Of a stretch of DNA of 64,000 bases, positions 24,735 to 33,349 are shown piece by piece. Within the stretch, counting starts at the first letter, position 1; every line of letters begins with the position of its first letter. The stretch comes from Pseudomonas sp. GV071 (GTDB taxonomy: Bacteria; Pseudomonadota; Gammaproteobacteria; Pseudomonadales; Pseudomonadaceae). The position numbers were made by a program, and so were the translations under genes. The DNA is taken from the NCBI RefSeq assembly GCF_003050835.1, contig NZ_QAOJ01000001.1, positions 434,001 to 498,000 on the forward strand. The letters are read 5' to 3'. The notes below the pieces were generated by a model that made no database searches, was not told the DNA's origin, and saw nothing but the letters and a program-made list of their open reading frames with translations.

Positions 24735-26392
24735 CACAGCAAGCTCTGCAGGGTGGCCAGGGTGTCGGCCTCTTCCACTCCCTTGTCGGTGCGCCAACGG
24801 AGCATCCGTGGAAAGCGCACGGCGATGCCGCTTTTGTGCCGTTTGGACTGGGCGATGCCTTCAAAGCCCAGCTCGAACACCAGGCTGGGGGTGACGCTGC
24901 GCACCGGGCCGAATTTCTCCACGGTGGTCTTGCGAATGATTGCATCGACCTTGCGCATTTCTTCGTCGGTCAGCCCGGAATACGCCTTGGCGAACGGCAC
25001 CAGCACCCGCTCGCCCGGCGCGGCGTCGTCCCATACGGCGAAGGTGTAGTCGCTGTACAGGCTGGCACGGCGGCCATGGCCGCGTTGGGCGTAGATCAGC
25101 ACGGCGTCGATGCTGAAGGGGTCGACTTTCCACTTCAACCAAACGCCCATGTCTTTGGTGCGGCCAACGCCGTACAGCGCGTCGCGGCGCTTGAGCATCA
25201 TGCCTTCGACCCCGAGCTCGCGGGAGGCTTCGCGCTGGCGGGCGAGGTCGTGCCAGTCGTCACCGCTGAGCTGCGGCGACAGGTGCAAACGCTCATGGCC
25301 AAGTTCGGCTACCAGCAATTCCAAACGCGCCCGACGTTGCTGTTGCGGGCGGTTGCGCCAGTCTTCGCCGCGCCACTCCAACAGGTCGTATGCCAGCAGC
25401 GCCGCCGGCACGTCCTCAAGCAGCTTTTTGCTCAAGGTTTTGCGTCCGATGCGTTGTTGCAGCAAGGCGAAAGGCTGGATGCCGAACACGCTGGTGCTAT
25501 CGGGCGCAGGCTGCTTCCACACCACCAGCTCACCGTCCAGAACGCAGCCATCGGGCAGCGCCTCGCCCAGTTCGTGCAGCTCGGGGAAACGGTCGGTAAT
25601 CAGCTCTTCGCCGCGCGACCATAGCCACAGTTGCCCGTCGCGTTTCACCAGTTGCGCGCGGATGCCGTCCCACTTCCATTCCACCAGCCAATCCTCGGCA
25701 GGGCCGAGCGCGGCGTCGAATTGCTCGACCGGCAGCTGCAGCGGATGGGCGAGAAAAAACGGGTAGGGCTGGCCACCGCGCTGCGCATGTTCGTCGGCCG
25801 ATTCTGCGGCGATCAGGGCGAGATAGCCTTGCGCGCTGGGCCGGTGCGAGAGGTCGGTATAGCCCACCAGGCGCTGCGCCACACGTTTGGCGTCGAGCCC
25901 GGCGAGGCTGGCGAGGGCACGGGTGACGAGCAATTTCGACACGCCGACGCGAAAGGCACCGGTGAGTAATTTCAGGCTGACCAGCAGGCTTTGCCGGTCC
26001 AACTGCGCCCAGAGCGGCGGCAGGCGTTCAGCCAATTCGGCGGGCGGCAGGCCGCGCAGCGGCAGCAGGTTTTCTTCCAGCCACCAGGCCAGGCCGGCGT
26101 CGGAGGCGTGCGCGCTTTCGGGCAGCAGCAGGCTGATGGTTTCCGCCAGGTCGCCCACTGCCTGGTAGCTTTCCTCGAACAGCCAGTCGGCGATTCCGGC
26201 CAATTGCGTGGCCAGCTCGCGCAGCACTTTGGTCGGCACCACCTGACGCGGTCGGCCACCGGCGAGAAAGTACACCGCCCAGGCAGCATCGGCAGCGGGG
26301 GCCTGGGCGAAGTAGTCCTGCAGCGCCTGCAACTTGGCATTGCTTGAGGTGGTGGCGTCGAGGCGCGCGTAGAGGTCGGCGAAGGCTTTCAT
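24734..26392 (-). CDS. ATP-dependent DNA ligase (ligase-associated repair operon)
   Basis: 552-residue ATP-dependent ligase. An N-terminal DNA-binding domain (1-200) precedes the nucleotidyltransferase domain; the adenylated lysine is K240 in [10 protein letters not shown]. Motif III-type LDGELVVW and motif [18 protein letters not shown] follow, with motif V as LKWK. The OB domain ends in [20 protein letters not shown]. This is the family annotated as cisplatin-damage-response ligase, distinct from replicative NAD-dependent LigA and from LigD of NHEJ. Its start overlaps the exonuclease stop by 4 nt. Confidence 0.92.
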   Translation of the reverse strand: MKAFADLYARLDATTSSNAKLQALQDYFAQAPAADAAWAVYFLAGGRPRQVVPTKVLRELATQLAGIADWLFEESYQAVGDLAETISLLLPESAHASDAGLAWWLEENLLPLRGLPPAELAERLPPLWAQLDRQSLLVSLKLLTGAFRVGVSKLLVTRALASLAGLDAKRVAQRLVGYTDLSHRPSAQGYLALIAAESADEHAQRGGQPYPFFLAHPLQLPVEQFDAALGPAEDWLVEWKWDGIRAQLVKRDGQLWLWSRGEELITDRFPELHELGEALPDGCVLDGELVVWKQPAPDSTSVFGIQPFALLQQRIGRKTLSKKLLEDVPAALLAYDLLEWRGEDWRNRPQQQRRARLELLVAELGHERLHLSPQLSGDDWHDLARQREASRELGVEGMMLKRRDALYGVGRTKDMGVWLKWKVDPFSIDAVLIYAQRGHGRRASLYSDYTFAVWDDAAPGERVLVPFAKAYSGLTDEEMRKVDAIIRKTTVEKFGPVRSVTPSLVFELGFEGIAQSKRHKSGIAVRFPRMLRWRTDKGVEEADTLATLQSLL

Positions 26393-27402
26393 GGCGTCGG
26401 CTCCGCAGGCAGCTCGTCTTCATCGCCGTATTCGGTGGCAAAGCCGCGGGCATCCAGACCCCGCTCGCGCAGGTGGCGGACCAGCACGTTGACCTGGCCA
26501 TGGGTGACCATCACCCGTTCTGCGCCGGTCTGCTCGATGGCCCACAGCAGGCCGGGCCAGTCGGCGTGATCGGAGAGCACAAAACCGCGGTCCACACCGC
26601 GGCGCCGACGGGTGCCACGCAGCAGCATCCAGCCGCTGGCAAAGGCGTCGCTGAACTCGCCGAAACGGCGCATCCAGGTGCTGCCACCAGCCGAGGGCGG
26701 GGCGAGGATCAGTGCCTGGCGCAGCAACGGGTCGGCCTTGTTGAAGTCGCCGGCATACAAGGTCGGTGGAATGCGCACACCGGCCTCGCGATAGACCTGG
26801 TTCAACGGTTCGACGGCGCCATGCACGAGAATCGGCCCGATGCTGGCGTCGATGCCATGCAGAATGCGTTGGGCTTTACCGAAGGCGTAGGCAAACAGCA
26901 CGCTGGCCAGGCCGGCAGCCGCGTTGGCCCGCCACCAGGCATCGATGCCAGCAAACACCTGCGCCTGCGGTTGCCAGCGGTAGATCGGCAGGCCGAAGGT
27001 CGATTCAGTGATGAAGCAGTGGCAGCGCACCGGCTCGAAAGGCGAGCAGGTTCCATCGGGTTCGACCTTATAGTCGCCGGACGCCACCCACACTTCGCCG
27101 CGGTGTTCCAGGCGTACCTGGGCCGAGCCGAGCACATGGCCGGCCGGGTGAAAACTCAAGGTCACGCCGTGGTGGTCGAGGCGTTCGCCATAGGCCAGGG
27201 TTTGCAGGTTGATGTCCTGGCCCAGGCGGGAACGCAGAATGCCTTCGCCAGGAGCGGCCGCGAGATAACGCTGGTTGCCAGTGCGCGCATGGTCGCCATG
27301 GGCATGGGTGATCACCGCGCGTTCCACCGGGCGCCAAGGGTCGATGTAAAAATCGCCGGGCGGGCAATACAGGCCTTCGGGCCGGGCGATGACCAGATCC
27401 AT
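26389..27402 (-). CDS. Ligase-associated MBL-fold DNA exonuclease
   Basis: 337 residues from ATG 27402 with AAGGA 6 nt ahead; the frame stays open upstream, but the N-terminus MDLVIARPEGLYCPPGDFYI matches the family. It is a metallo-beta-lactamase-fold nuclease of the SNM1/CPSF type: THAHGDHA (HxHxDH), PAGHVLGS, SGDYK and SDHADW motifs are all present. First gene of the exonuclease-ligase-helicase-phosphoesterase operon and divergent from a LysR gene 123 nt away, where the operon promoter must lie. Confidence 0.9.
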   Translation of the reverse strand: MDLVIARPEGLYCPPGDFYIDPWRPVERAVITHAHGDHARTGNQRYLAAAPGEGILRSRLGQDINLQTLAYGERLDHHGVTLSFHPAGHVLGSAQVRLEHRGEVWVASGDYKVEPDGTCSPFEPVRCHCFITESTFGLPIYRWQPQAQVFAGIDAWWRANAAAGLASVLFAYAFGKAQRILHGIDASIGPILVHGAVEPLNQVYREAGVRIPPTLYAGDFNKADPLLRQALILAPPSAGGSTWMRRFGEFSDAFASGWMLLRGTRRRRGVDRGFVLSDHADWPGLLWAIEQTGAERVMVTHGQVNVLVRHLRERGLDARGFATEYGDEDELPAEPTP

Positions 27403-27525
27403 GGGAGGTCCTTGGCGGGGGCAGTACAAGGTAAGAACGCCCTGGCGCCGGTTAGGTTCGGGTGTTTTGTACCCGCAGCCGCACATGCCTTTACAATGCC
27501 GCTCCACCCTCGCCATCGAGCTGCC

Positions 27526-28386
27526 ATGGACATCGAACTCGCCCGCACCTTTTTGCAGATCGTCCGCAGCGGCAGCCTGGTGGCGGCTGCCGAGCAGTTG
27601 CACGTGACGCAAACGGCGATCACCGCGCGGGTGCAAAACCTCGAAAGCCAACTGAGCTGCAAGCTGTTCGTGCGCAACCGCGCAGGCGCCAAACTGACGG
27701 CTGATGGCGAAGCCTTTGTGCTGTTCGCCAACCAGTTGGTGCAGACCTGGGAAGCCGCGCAGCGCGACCTGCCGCTGATGCCGGGTTACCGCACGGTGTT
27801 GCGTGTGGGCGGCGAGGTGAGCCTGTGCAACCCGCTAATGCTCAGTTGGGTGCAGCAACTACGCGGGCAGATGCCGAGTTTTGCCGTGCGGGCCGAGATC
27901 GGCGATGGCCAGGCGTTACTCAAGCAGTTGGAGCTTGGCGTGCTGGATGCGGCGCTGGTGTATCAGCCGTCGTACTGGCCTGGCCTGCAGGTGGAGCAGG
28001 TGCTGGAGGAGAAGCTGATTCTGGTGCGCCAGCCGCAGCAGCCTGAACCCTATGTGTATATCGATTGGGGCGAGGGCTTTCGTCGTCAGCATGACGCCGC
28101 GTTGCCAGAGAAAGCCAAGGCCGCGCTGAGCTTCAACCATGGGCCGCTGGCCTTGCAGTACATTTTGGCCTCCGGCGGCAGCGGCTATTTCCGTACGCGG
28201 GTGGTGCAGAGCTACCTCGACAGCGGCGCGTTGCAACGGGTGGAAAAGGCCCCGGAGTTTAATTACCCGACCTATCTGGTGTATGCCCGCGAGCGCGACA
28301 GCGAGGCGTTGCAGCAAGCCTTTGCGCTGCTGCGTGAGGTGGTACGCAGCGGAGTGGATTGGTCGCAGCGGTGGGACCCGGCTTAG
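27526..28386 (+). CDS. LysR-family transcriptional regulator
   Basis: 286 residues from ATG 27526. The frame is open far upstream, but that part is antisense to the exonuclease gene, and MDIELARTFLQIVRSGSLVA is the standard LysR opening. Winged helix at about 1-60 (AAEQLHVTQTAITARVQNLE); effector domain follows, with no recognised ligand specificity. It is divergent from the DNA-repair operon and converges with the HPP-CBS gene, overlapping its end by 4 nt. A LysR protein often controls its divergent neighbour, so control of the repair operon is possible but untested. Confidence 0.85.
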   Translation: MDIELARTFLQIVRSGSLVAAAEQLHVTQTAITARVQNLESQLSCKLFVRNRAGAKLTADGEAFVLFANQLVQTWEAAQRDLPLMPGYRTVLRVGGEVSLCNPLMLSWVQQLRGQMPSFAVRAEIGDGQALLKQLELGVLDAALVYQPSYWPGLQVEQVLEEKLILVRQPQQPEPYVYIDWGEGFRRQHDAALPEKAKAALSFNHGPLALQYILASGGSGYFRTRVVQSYLDSGALQRVEKAPEFNYPTYLVYARERDSEALQQAFALLREVVRSGVDWSQRWDPA

Positions 28387-29495
28387 CCGAGATGAGTCAG
28401 TAGGTCGCGGTGCAAGGCTGCGATCAGGTCGGTCTGGGTGACGATGCCCAGTAGCTCGCCCTTATCCAGTACCGGCAGACAATGCAGGCCCTGCTCGGAT
28501 AACAGCGGGATCATTTCCACCACATGGGTGCTGCGTTGCACAGCGGTTACCGGCTGGCTCATGACGTCTTCCAACGGCACATCGCGGCGGCGGCCGAGCA
28601 GGGTGCGTGGACGTTTGTGGCGGCGATGACCGAGCAGGTCGATGAGGCTGACGATGCCCACTAGCTGGCGCCGTTCGTCGAGCACCGGCAGGGTTTTCAG
28701 GTGGTGGTGTTTGAGCAGGTCCAGCGCCTGTTTGACCGTGGTCTGCGGCGTCGCGGTTTGCACGTCGCGGGACATGATCTGCTCGGCGCGGATGTCACCC
28801 ATGCTGCGGCGCAGGGCATTTTTCTCGGTGGCGCGGATGATCTGCTTGAGGTCTTCGCGCTGGATATCGACGAAGCCACCCAACTCGTTCAGCGCTTCGT
28901 CCAGATCGGCGGTGGTGATGCCCACGCGTTCTTGTGGCGAACGGTCTTCAGTGGCGTGCAGGCTGGCGGCAGGCACCGGCAGCTTCGGATAGCGCACGCC
29001 GGTGAGGTTGTTGTAGAGCAGCGCGCAGGCGAGCAGGCCCAATGCGTTGAACAGCGTCGGGTACAGCAGCTGCCAGCTCAGGTCAGTAAGACTGGGGCCA
29101 CCGAGCACCAGGCAGATAGTCAACGCCGCCCCCGGCGGATGCAGGCAGCGCAGCAGGCACATCAACACCAGCGTGCCGGCCACCGCCAACGCGGCAGCGG
29201 CGATGCCGGGCGGGCAAACGAGCAGGGTAGTCACCGCCACCACCGTGGCCACGGCGTAGCTGCCGACTATCGACCACGGTTGCGCCAATGCGCCAGATGA
29301 AACCGCAAACAGCAGCACCGCCGAAGCGCCCAGTGGACCGAGCAAATGGGCAGCCAGGTCTGCACCAAACAGCTGGCCGCAGGCCCAGGTGCAGGCAAAT
29401 ACCGCCAGTGCAGCGCCATAGGCGGCGCGTAGCCATTCGGTGGGGCGGGTGTTGGTGGCAGCGGGGAGGAAGGCGGATAACCAGGTGCTGAACAT
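28383..29495 (-). CDS. HPP-family membrane protein with two CBS domains
   Basis: 370 residues from ATG 29495 (an ATG at 29507 is also open; neither has a clear ribosome site). The N-terminal half has four to five hydrophobic segments with the HPP signature LRCLHPPGAALTICLVLGG. The C-terminal half holds a CBS pair: IMSRDVQTATPQTTVKQALDL and DVMSQPVTAVQRSTHVVEMI, each ending in GIVT/SLxDL. HPP proteins have been linked to nitrite transport in plastids; CBS pairs usually sense adenosyl nucleotides. Likely a nucleotide-gated inner-membrane transporter, substrate unknown. Confidence 0.82.
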   Translation of the reverse strand: MFSTWLSAFLPAATNTRPTEWLRAAYGAALAVFACTWACGQLFGADLAAHLLGPLGASAVLLFAVSSGALAQPWSIVGSYAVATVVAVTTLLVCPPGIAAAALAVAGTLVLMCLLRCLHPPGAALTICLVLGGPSLTDLSWQLLYPTLFNALGLLACALLYNNLTGVRYPKLPVPAASLHATEDRSPQERVGITTADLDEALNELGGFVDIQREDLKQIIRATEKNALRRSMGDIRAEQIMSRDVQTATPQTTVKQALDLLKHHHLKTLPVLDERRQLVGIVSLIDLLGHRRHKRPRTLLGRRRDVPLEDVMSQPVTAVQRSTHVVEMIPLLSEQGLHCLPVLDKGELLGIVTQTDLIAALHRDLLTHLG

Positions 29496-29507
29496 CAGGT
29501 GGCACAA

Positions 29508-29742
29508 GCTCGACAGTTTGGCGGCGGGCAGTGTGGCGCTGATGCCTCCTGGCGACTAACGAATAATGATGCTGGTTAAATGCAAAATTAATGAGTTTAA
29601 AATGCCTCATAGTTAAATGTTGATCGTCATATAGACTTTTAAAATTATGCCCGTAATCTAAAGCGCTCTAGCCTTGGCACCACATGACGCCAACCGGCAG
29701 AAATGCTGCCATCTGATCTGCAAACGCTATGGAGAACGTGTG
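29508..29742. other. AT-rich divergent promoter region
   Basis: The 230-nt gap between the divergent HPP-CBS gene and the SDR gene contains a markedly AT-rich block (about 29550-29660, with ATTAATGAGTTTAAAATG and CTTTTAAAATTATG) in otherwise GC-rich DNA. It must carry both promoters. No clear known operator was found. Confidence 0.45.
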
Positions 29743-30540
29743 ATGACTGAGCAAAACCAAAAAGGTACGGCGCTGGTAACCGGGGCTTCGTCGGGGATTG
29801 GTGCGGTGTATGCCGAGCGCTTGGCGCGCCGCGGTTATGACTTGCTGCTGGTAGCGCGTGATCAGCAGCGGTTGGAAAAATTGGCGGCCAGCCTGAGTGC
29901 CGATTACGGCGTGCAGGTGGAGGTGTTGAAGGCTGACCTGACCCAGAAACCCGATATCAAGGCTGTGGTCCAGCGCCTGCGTGGCGACAGCACAATCAGT
30001 GTGCTGGTGAACAACGCGGGCGTGGCCATGAATGGGCCGCTGATTGAGGCTGACAGCGACGCGGTCGATCGCATGCTTGAGCTGAATATCACCGCGCTTA
30101 CCCATCTGGCGGCAGCTGCCGGGGCCAACTTCGTCGCCGCTGGCGGTGGGGCAATCATCAATATCGCCTCGGTGGTTGCACTGGCGCCTGAGATGTTCAA
30201 TGCCACCTACAGCGCCACCAAGGCCTATGTGCTTAGCCTGACTCAGTCGCTAAGCAGTGAGTTGGGCAAGTCAGGCGTGCAGGTTCAGGCGGTGTTGCCG
30301 GGCGTGACCCGCACGGAAATCTGGGAGCGTGCCGGCATCGATGCCAATGGCATTCCGGCGGCTATGGTGATGGACGCTGGCGAAATGGTGGACGCGGCGT
30401 TGGCCGGGTTCGATCAGGGTGAGTTGGTGACCATTCCATCGTTGCCCGATGCGGCCGATTGGAGCGCCTTCGTTGCGGCGCGGCAGAAACTGGGGCCGAA
30501 TCTGTCCCACAGCCAGGCAGCGGCACGTTACAAGGCCTGA
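29743..30540 (+). CDS. Short-chain dehydrogenase/reductase (SDR)
   Basis: 265 residues from ATG 29743, with GGAGA 7 nt ahead; the longer open frame has no ribosome site. Classical SDR: cofactor motif TGASSGIG (13-20), NNAG (90-93), catalytic S143, and Y156-S-A-T-K160. The arginine-rich start of the second strand (VARDQQRLEKL) suggests NADP preference. Substrate not predictable. It is alone on its strand, converging with the TetR gene across a bidirectional terminator. Confidence 0.88.
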   Translation: MTEQNQKGTALVTGASSGIGAVYAERLARRGYDLLLVARDQQRLEKLAASLSADYGVQVEVLKADLTQKPDIKAVVQRLRGDSTISVLVNNAGVAMNGPLIEADSDAVDRMLELNITALTHLAAAAGANFVAAGGGAIINIASVVALAPEMFNATYSATKAYVLSLTQSLSSELGKSGVQVQAVLPGVTRTEIWERAGIDANGIPAAMVMDAGEMVDAALAGFDQGELVTIPSLPDAADWSAFVAARQKLGPNLSHSQAAARYKA

Positions 30541-30552
30541 GGCTGCTGCAAC

Positions 30553-30580
30553 AAAAAGCCCGCCAATTGGCGGGCTTTTT
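30553..30580. terminator. Bidirectional intrinsic terminator
   Basis: AAAAAGCCCGCC (30553-30564) and GGCGGGCTTTTT (30569-30580) form a 12-bp perfect stem with an AATT loop and an A/T tract on each side. It separates the convergent SDR and TetR genes and works in both directions. Confidence 0.9.
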
Positions 30581-30592
30581 GTTGGGTGCGGA

Positions 30593-31156
30593 TTAGTTGC
30601 CTTCGACGTGCTTGAGCAACTGCTGCCGAGCGCCTTTGAGAATACGGTCGGACAGTTCGGGGTCAGTGACGCTGCGCGACAGCATCAACGCCCCGACCAT
30701 GGTCGAGAGCATGGCGATGCTTTGCTGCTCGGCGTCCGGCCCCTCAAGGTGTTCAGCCATTTTGCTCACCCGGCTTTCCACCATACGGTCGGTGGTGGGG
30801 CTGGGTTGGCCGCGCTGGCCGAGTTCCGAGCACAGGGTCGGCATCGGGCAGCCCATGCCAGGGTTGGCGCGGTGACTGGCACTCAGGTAGTGGCGGATAA
30901 AGGTTTGCAGCGGGTTGTCGCCCGCGAACGTCTCGTCCACGGACACCGCGAGCTTCTCCACCGCCGCGTTCAAGGCCTGCTCGACCAGATCATCCTTGGA
31001 TTTGAAATGCGCGTAGAAGCCACCGTGGGTGAGCCCCAGGGCTTTCATCAACGGCTGCAAGCCGGTGACGCCAACGCCGTCGCGGCGAAAGCGCTCCGAG
31101 GCTTCGTCGATGATGCGTTGATGGGTTTGTGCCTTGTGATCTTCTGAATAACGCAC
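30593..31156 (-). CDS. TetR/AcrR-family transcriptional regulator
   Basis: 187 residues. N-terminal helix-turn-helix at about 10-55 (QRIIDEASERFRRDGVGVTG, then LTHGGFYAHFKSKDDLVEQAL) is standard TetR. The C-terminal ligand domain contains cysteine in GMGCPMPTLCSELG, a feature of regulators near NemR/AcuR that respond to reactive carbonyl or electrophilic compounds; that inference is weak. It lies downstream of, and codirectional with, the thiolase gene but 190 nt and a repeat away, so it is probably transcribed separately. Confidence 0.85.
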   Translation of the reverse strand: MRYSEDHKAQTHQRIIDEASERFRRDGVGVTGLQPLMKALGLTHGGFYAHFKSKDDLVEQALNAAVEKLAVSVDETFAGDNPLQTFIRHYLSASHRANPGMGCPMPTLCSELGQRGQPSPTTDRMVESRVSKMAEHLEGPDAEQQSIAMLSTMVGALMLSRSVTDPELSDRILKGARQQLLKHVEGN

Positions 31157-31251
31157 GGCAACAACCTCCGATGACGTGAAATGCTGGCCGTCATTCTAAA
31201 CCTAGACGGCGCGTATGCGTAGTTTGGGTCGGTCCGCGTTCGGTGAGCGTA

Positions 31252-31325
31252 GCGAAGCCCAACAAGCCAGCCAAAGGCTGGCGCGTGTCGATCTTGAAAG
31301 TTGGGCTTCGCGGGGCTCAACCCAA
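31252..31325. repeat. Inverted repeat with nested hairpin between thiolase and TetR genes
   Basis: GCGAAGCCCAAC (31252-31263) and GTTGGGCTTCGC (31300-31311) form a 12-bp perfect inverted repeat, with a smaller hairpin GCCAGCC-AAA-GGCTGGC inside. The right arm continues into CAACCCAACCTACG, which recurs at about 56172-56186 beside the DUF4442 gene, so it is a dispersed element. It may terminate thiolase transcription. Confidence 0.6.
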
Positions 31326-31345
31326 CCTACGCCGCTTTTCGAGCG

Positions 31346-32476
31346 TTACACCGCTTCCAAAAGGGTAGCCACACCCTGACCGCCCGCAATGCACTGGGTG
31401 GCAATGGCAAAACGACCGCCTGTTCGCTTGAGCAAGGACGCCGCCTTACCGGTGATCCGCGCGCCGGTGGCGCCCAGCGGGTGCCCCATGGCCAATGCAC
31501 CGCCGTCGATGTTGACCTTGGCCATGTCCAGGCCCAGCTCGCGCACGCAGGCAATCGACTGGCTGGAGAAGGCTTCGTTGATTTCCACCAGGTCGATGTC
31601 GTTGATGCTCAGGCCTTCGCGCGCCAACAGTTTGTTGGTGGCGTGCAGCGGGCCCATGCCCATGATTTCCGGCGGGCAACCGGCTACTGCCACGGCCCGT
31701 ACGCGTGCCAGTACGTCGAGGTTCCAACGTTTGGCGAAGGCTTCGGTGCAGACAAAAACGGCCGCCGCGCCGTCGGTCAACGGCGAGGCGGTGCCGGCGG
31801 TAACGCTGCCGCCAAAGGCGGGTTTCAGGGTGGAAAGCGCTTCGGCATTGGTCCCGGGGCGGATGCAGCCGTCTTCGCTGACCAGGCCTTCTGGCGTCAC
31901 GATCGGCACGATCTCATCCTTGAAGTAACCCAGATCGCGGGCTTTGGCGGCTTTGGCGTGGGAGTCGACCGCCATCAATTCCTGTTCCTGACGACTGATG
32001 CCGTACAGGTTGGCGACGTTCTCGGCGGTCTGGCCCATGGACATATAGGCCTGCGGGAAGCTTTCCAGCAGTTTCGGGTTGGGCGAAATGTTGAAGCCGC
32101 CCATGGGCACGCGGGTCATCGACTCGACCCCGGCACAGATAAACGCCTCGCCGGCGCCGAGCAGAATCTGCCCGGCGGCAAAGTGCACGCCGGTCATGGA
32201 TGAGCCGCAAAAGCGATTGACCGTGGCGCCGCCCAGGGTATCGGGCAGGCCGGCGAGAAAACTGGTGATGCGCGCGATGTTCATGCCTTGCTCGGCTTCG
32301 GGGTAGGCGCAGCCCATGATCAGGTCTTCGATTTGCCGTGGATCGATGTCCAGGCGGCCGACCAACTCCTTCACCACTTGGGCGGCGAGGTCGTCGGGGC
32401 GCACATTGATCAGGCCGCCTTTGCGGGCGAAGTGGAACGCTGAGCGGGCGTAACCGGCGATAACGATGTTTTGCAT
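31346..32476 (-). CDS. Acetyl-CoA C-acyltransferase (thiolase family)
   Basis: 376-residue thiolase with nucleophile C90 in VNRFCGSSM, the catalytic histidine in MGHPLGATGAR and the second cysteine in TQCIAGGQGVA (usually CIGGGQG). NEAFSSQSIACVRELGLD matches the degradative thiolase type (FadA-like) involved in beta-oxidation. It lies 22 nt after the hotdog thioesterase gene, so the pair probably forms an operon for fatty or aromatic acyl-CoA turnover. Confidence 0.9.
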   Translation of the reverse strand: MQNIVIAGYARSAFHFARKGGLINVRPDDLAAQVVKELVGRLDIDPRQIEDLIMGCAYPEAEQGMNIARITSFLAGLPDTLGGATVNRFCGSSMTGVHFAAGQILLGAGEAFICAGVESMTRVPMGGFNISPNPKLLESFPQAYMSMGQTAENVANLYGISRQEQELMAVDSHAKAAKARDLGYFKDEIVPIVTPEGLVSEDGCIRPGTNAEALSTLKPAFGGSVTAGTASPLTDGAAAVFVCTEAFAKRWNLDVLARVRAVAVAGCPPEIMGMGPLHATNKLLAREGLSINDIDLVEINEAFSSQSIACVRELGLDMAKVNIDGGALAMGHPLGATGARITGKAASLLKRTGGRFAIATQCIAGGQGVATLLEAV

Positions 32477-32498
32477 GGTAGGTCTCCTGGGCGCGGGC

Positions 32499-33035
32499 TT
32501 AGCCGTGCATGTTCATGATCAGGCAGGTAGTGGAGCCGGTGGCGTAGAGCTTGTCGTCGACGTCGTACAAACGTCCTTCAGCCAGCGCGGTGGAGCGGCC
32601 GACGTGGATGATCCGACCCTCGGCACGCAGCGGGCCGGCTGCGGTGGTGACGGCGCGCACATAGCTGATGCGCAAGTCTGTGGTGGTGTAGCCCTGGCCT
32701 TTAGTCAGCATGGTGTGAATTGCGCAACCCATGGCCGAGTCGAGCATGGTGGCGATGTAGCCGCCGTGCACACTGCCCAGCGGGTTGTAGTGCATATGGT
32801 GCGGCGATCCCTGGAAAATGAAGTGTCCGCTGGACCACTCGATCGGCACCATGGCCATCGGCCCGTTGATGGGCGGCGAGGGCAGTTGGCCGCTGCCGAT
32901 ACCATCGAAGAACTCCTGCGGGCTCATGCCGGCCACTTCCTTCAGGGTGAGGGTGCCGGGCTCGGCCAGCCGCGCCTGCATATCTTGGGCAGCCGCCAGC
33001 CAGGCCTGGATTTTCTCTTCACGGGACATGCTCAT
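32499..33035 (-). CDS. PaaI-type hotdog-fold acyl-CoA thioesterase
   Basis: 178 residues with a single hotdog domain at about 55-175. The PaaI signature NPLGSVHGGYIATMLDSAMG is clear; the aspartate in this helix is the expected general base. An N-terminal 50-residue helical extension is present, as in a subset of this family. It hydrolyses acyl-CoA thioesters, probably to recycle CoA from dead-end intermediates of the thiolase pathway encoded next to it. First gene of the two-gene unit. Confidence 0.85.
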   Translation of the reverse strand: MSMSREEKIQAWLAAAQDMQARLAEPGTLTLKEVAGMSPQEFFDGIGSGQLPSPPINGPMAMVPIEWSSGHFIFQGSPHHMHYNPLGSVHGGYIATMLDSAMGCAIHTMLTKGQGYTTTDLRISYVRAVTTAAGPLRAEGRIIHVGRSTALAEGRLYDVDDKLYATGSTTCLIMNMHG

Positions 33036-33349
33036 AACGACCTCTCAACCACAGTTCGAATAAAGGATTCAGCCGCACTGGCATCACGCTTACAGACTAA
33101 ATTACACTCGACATACAAACAATATTAAGGGTGTAATATAAGCGCCAAGCTAAGGGGCATAAGCGCCATGGATGGAAAAGAATCGAGGCTAAAGCCTCTC
33201 CCGCATTGGATCGTCTAACCCGGTGGGAGAGGCTTTAGCCTCGATGCTTTTTATCTGTCGCCACAGGCCCCTCAATTTCGGTCTTTACTGCAATGACTTT
33301 TTGCCGGCGCATGTTGCCGAGCCTGTTTTCAGACCAAGGAGAGAACCCC
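33036..33349. other. Promoter region with ATTACAC inverted repeat and a REPIN
   Basis: No gene in this 314-nt gap between divergent genes. ATTACAC (33101-33107) and GTGTAAT (33131-33137) form a perfect inverted repeat with a 23-nt spacer in AT-rich DNA, 66 nt upstream of the thioesterase gene; this could be an operator. A REP doublet follows at 33182-33245. The lpd ribosome site AAGGAGAG lies at its right end. Confidence 0.4.
33182..33245. repeat. REPIN (inverted REP doublet)
   Basis: ATCGAGGCTAAAGCCTCTCC (33182 onward) and its inverse GGAGAGGCTTTAGCCTCGAT (to 33245) form a long imperfect palindrome around a short spacer. This is the widespread Pseudomonas REP type seen singly at 4445. TTTTT follows on the plus side. 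Confidence 0.85.

Noticed and set aside
26344..27525. N-terminal extension of the LysR frame (680 codons in total)
   Set aside because: The extension is antisense to the exonuclease gene; the LysR family start at 27526 is unmistakable.
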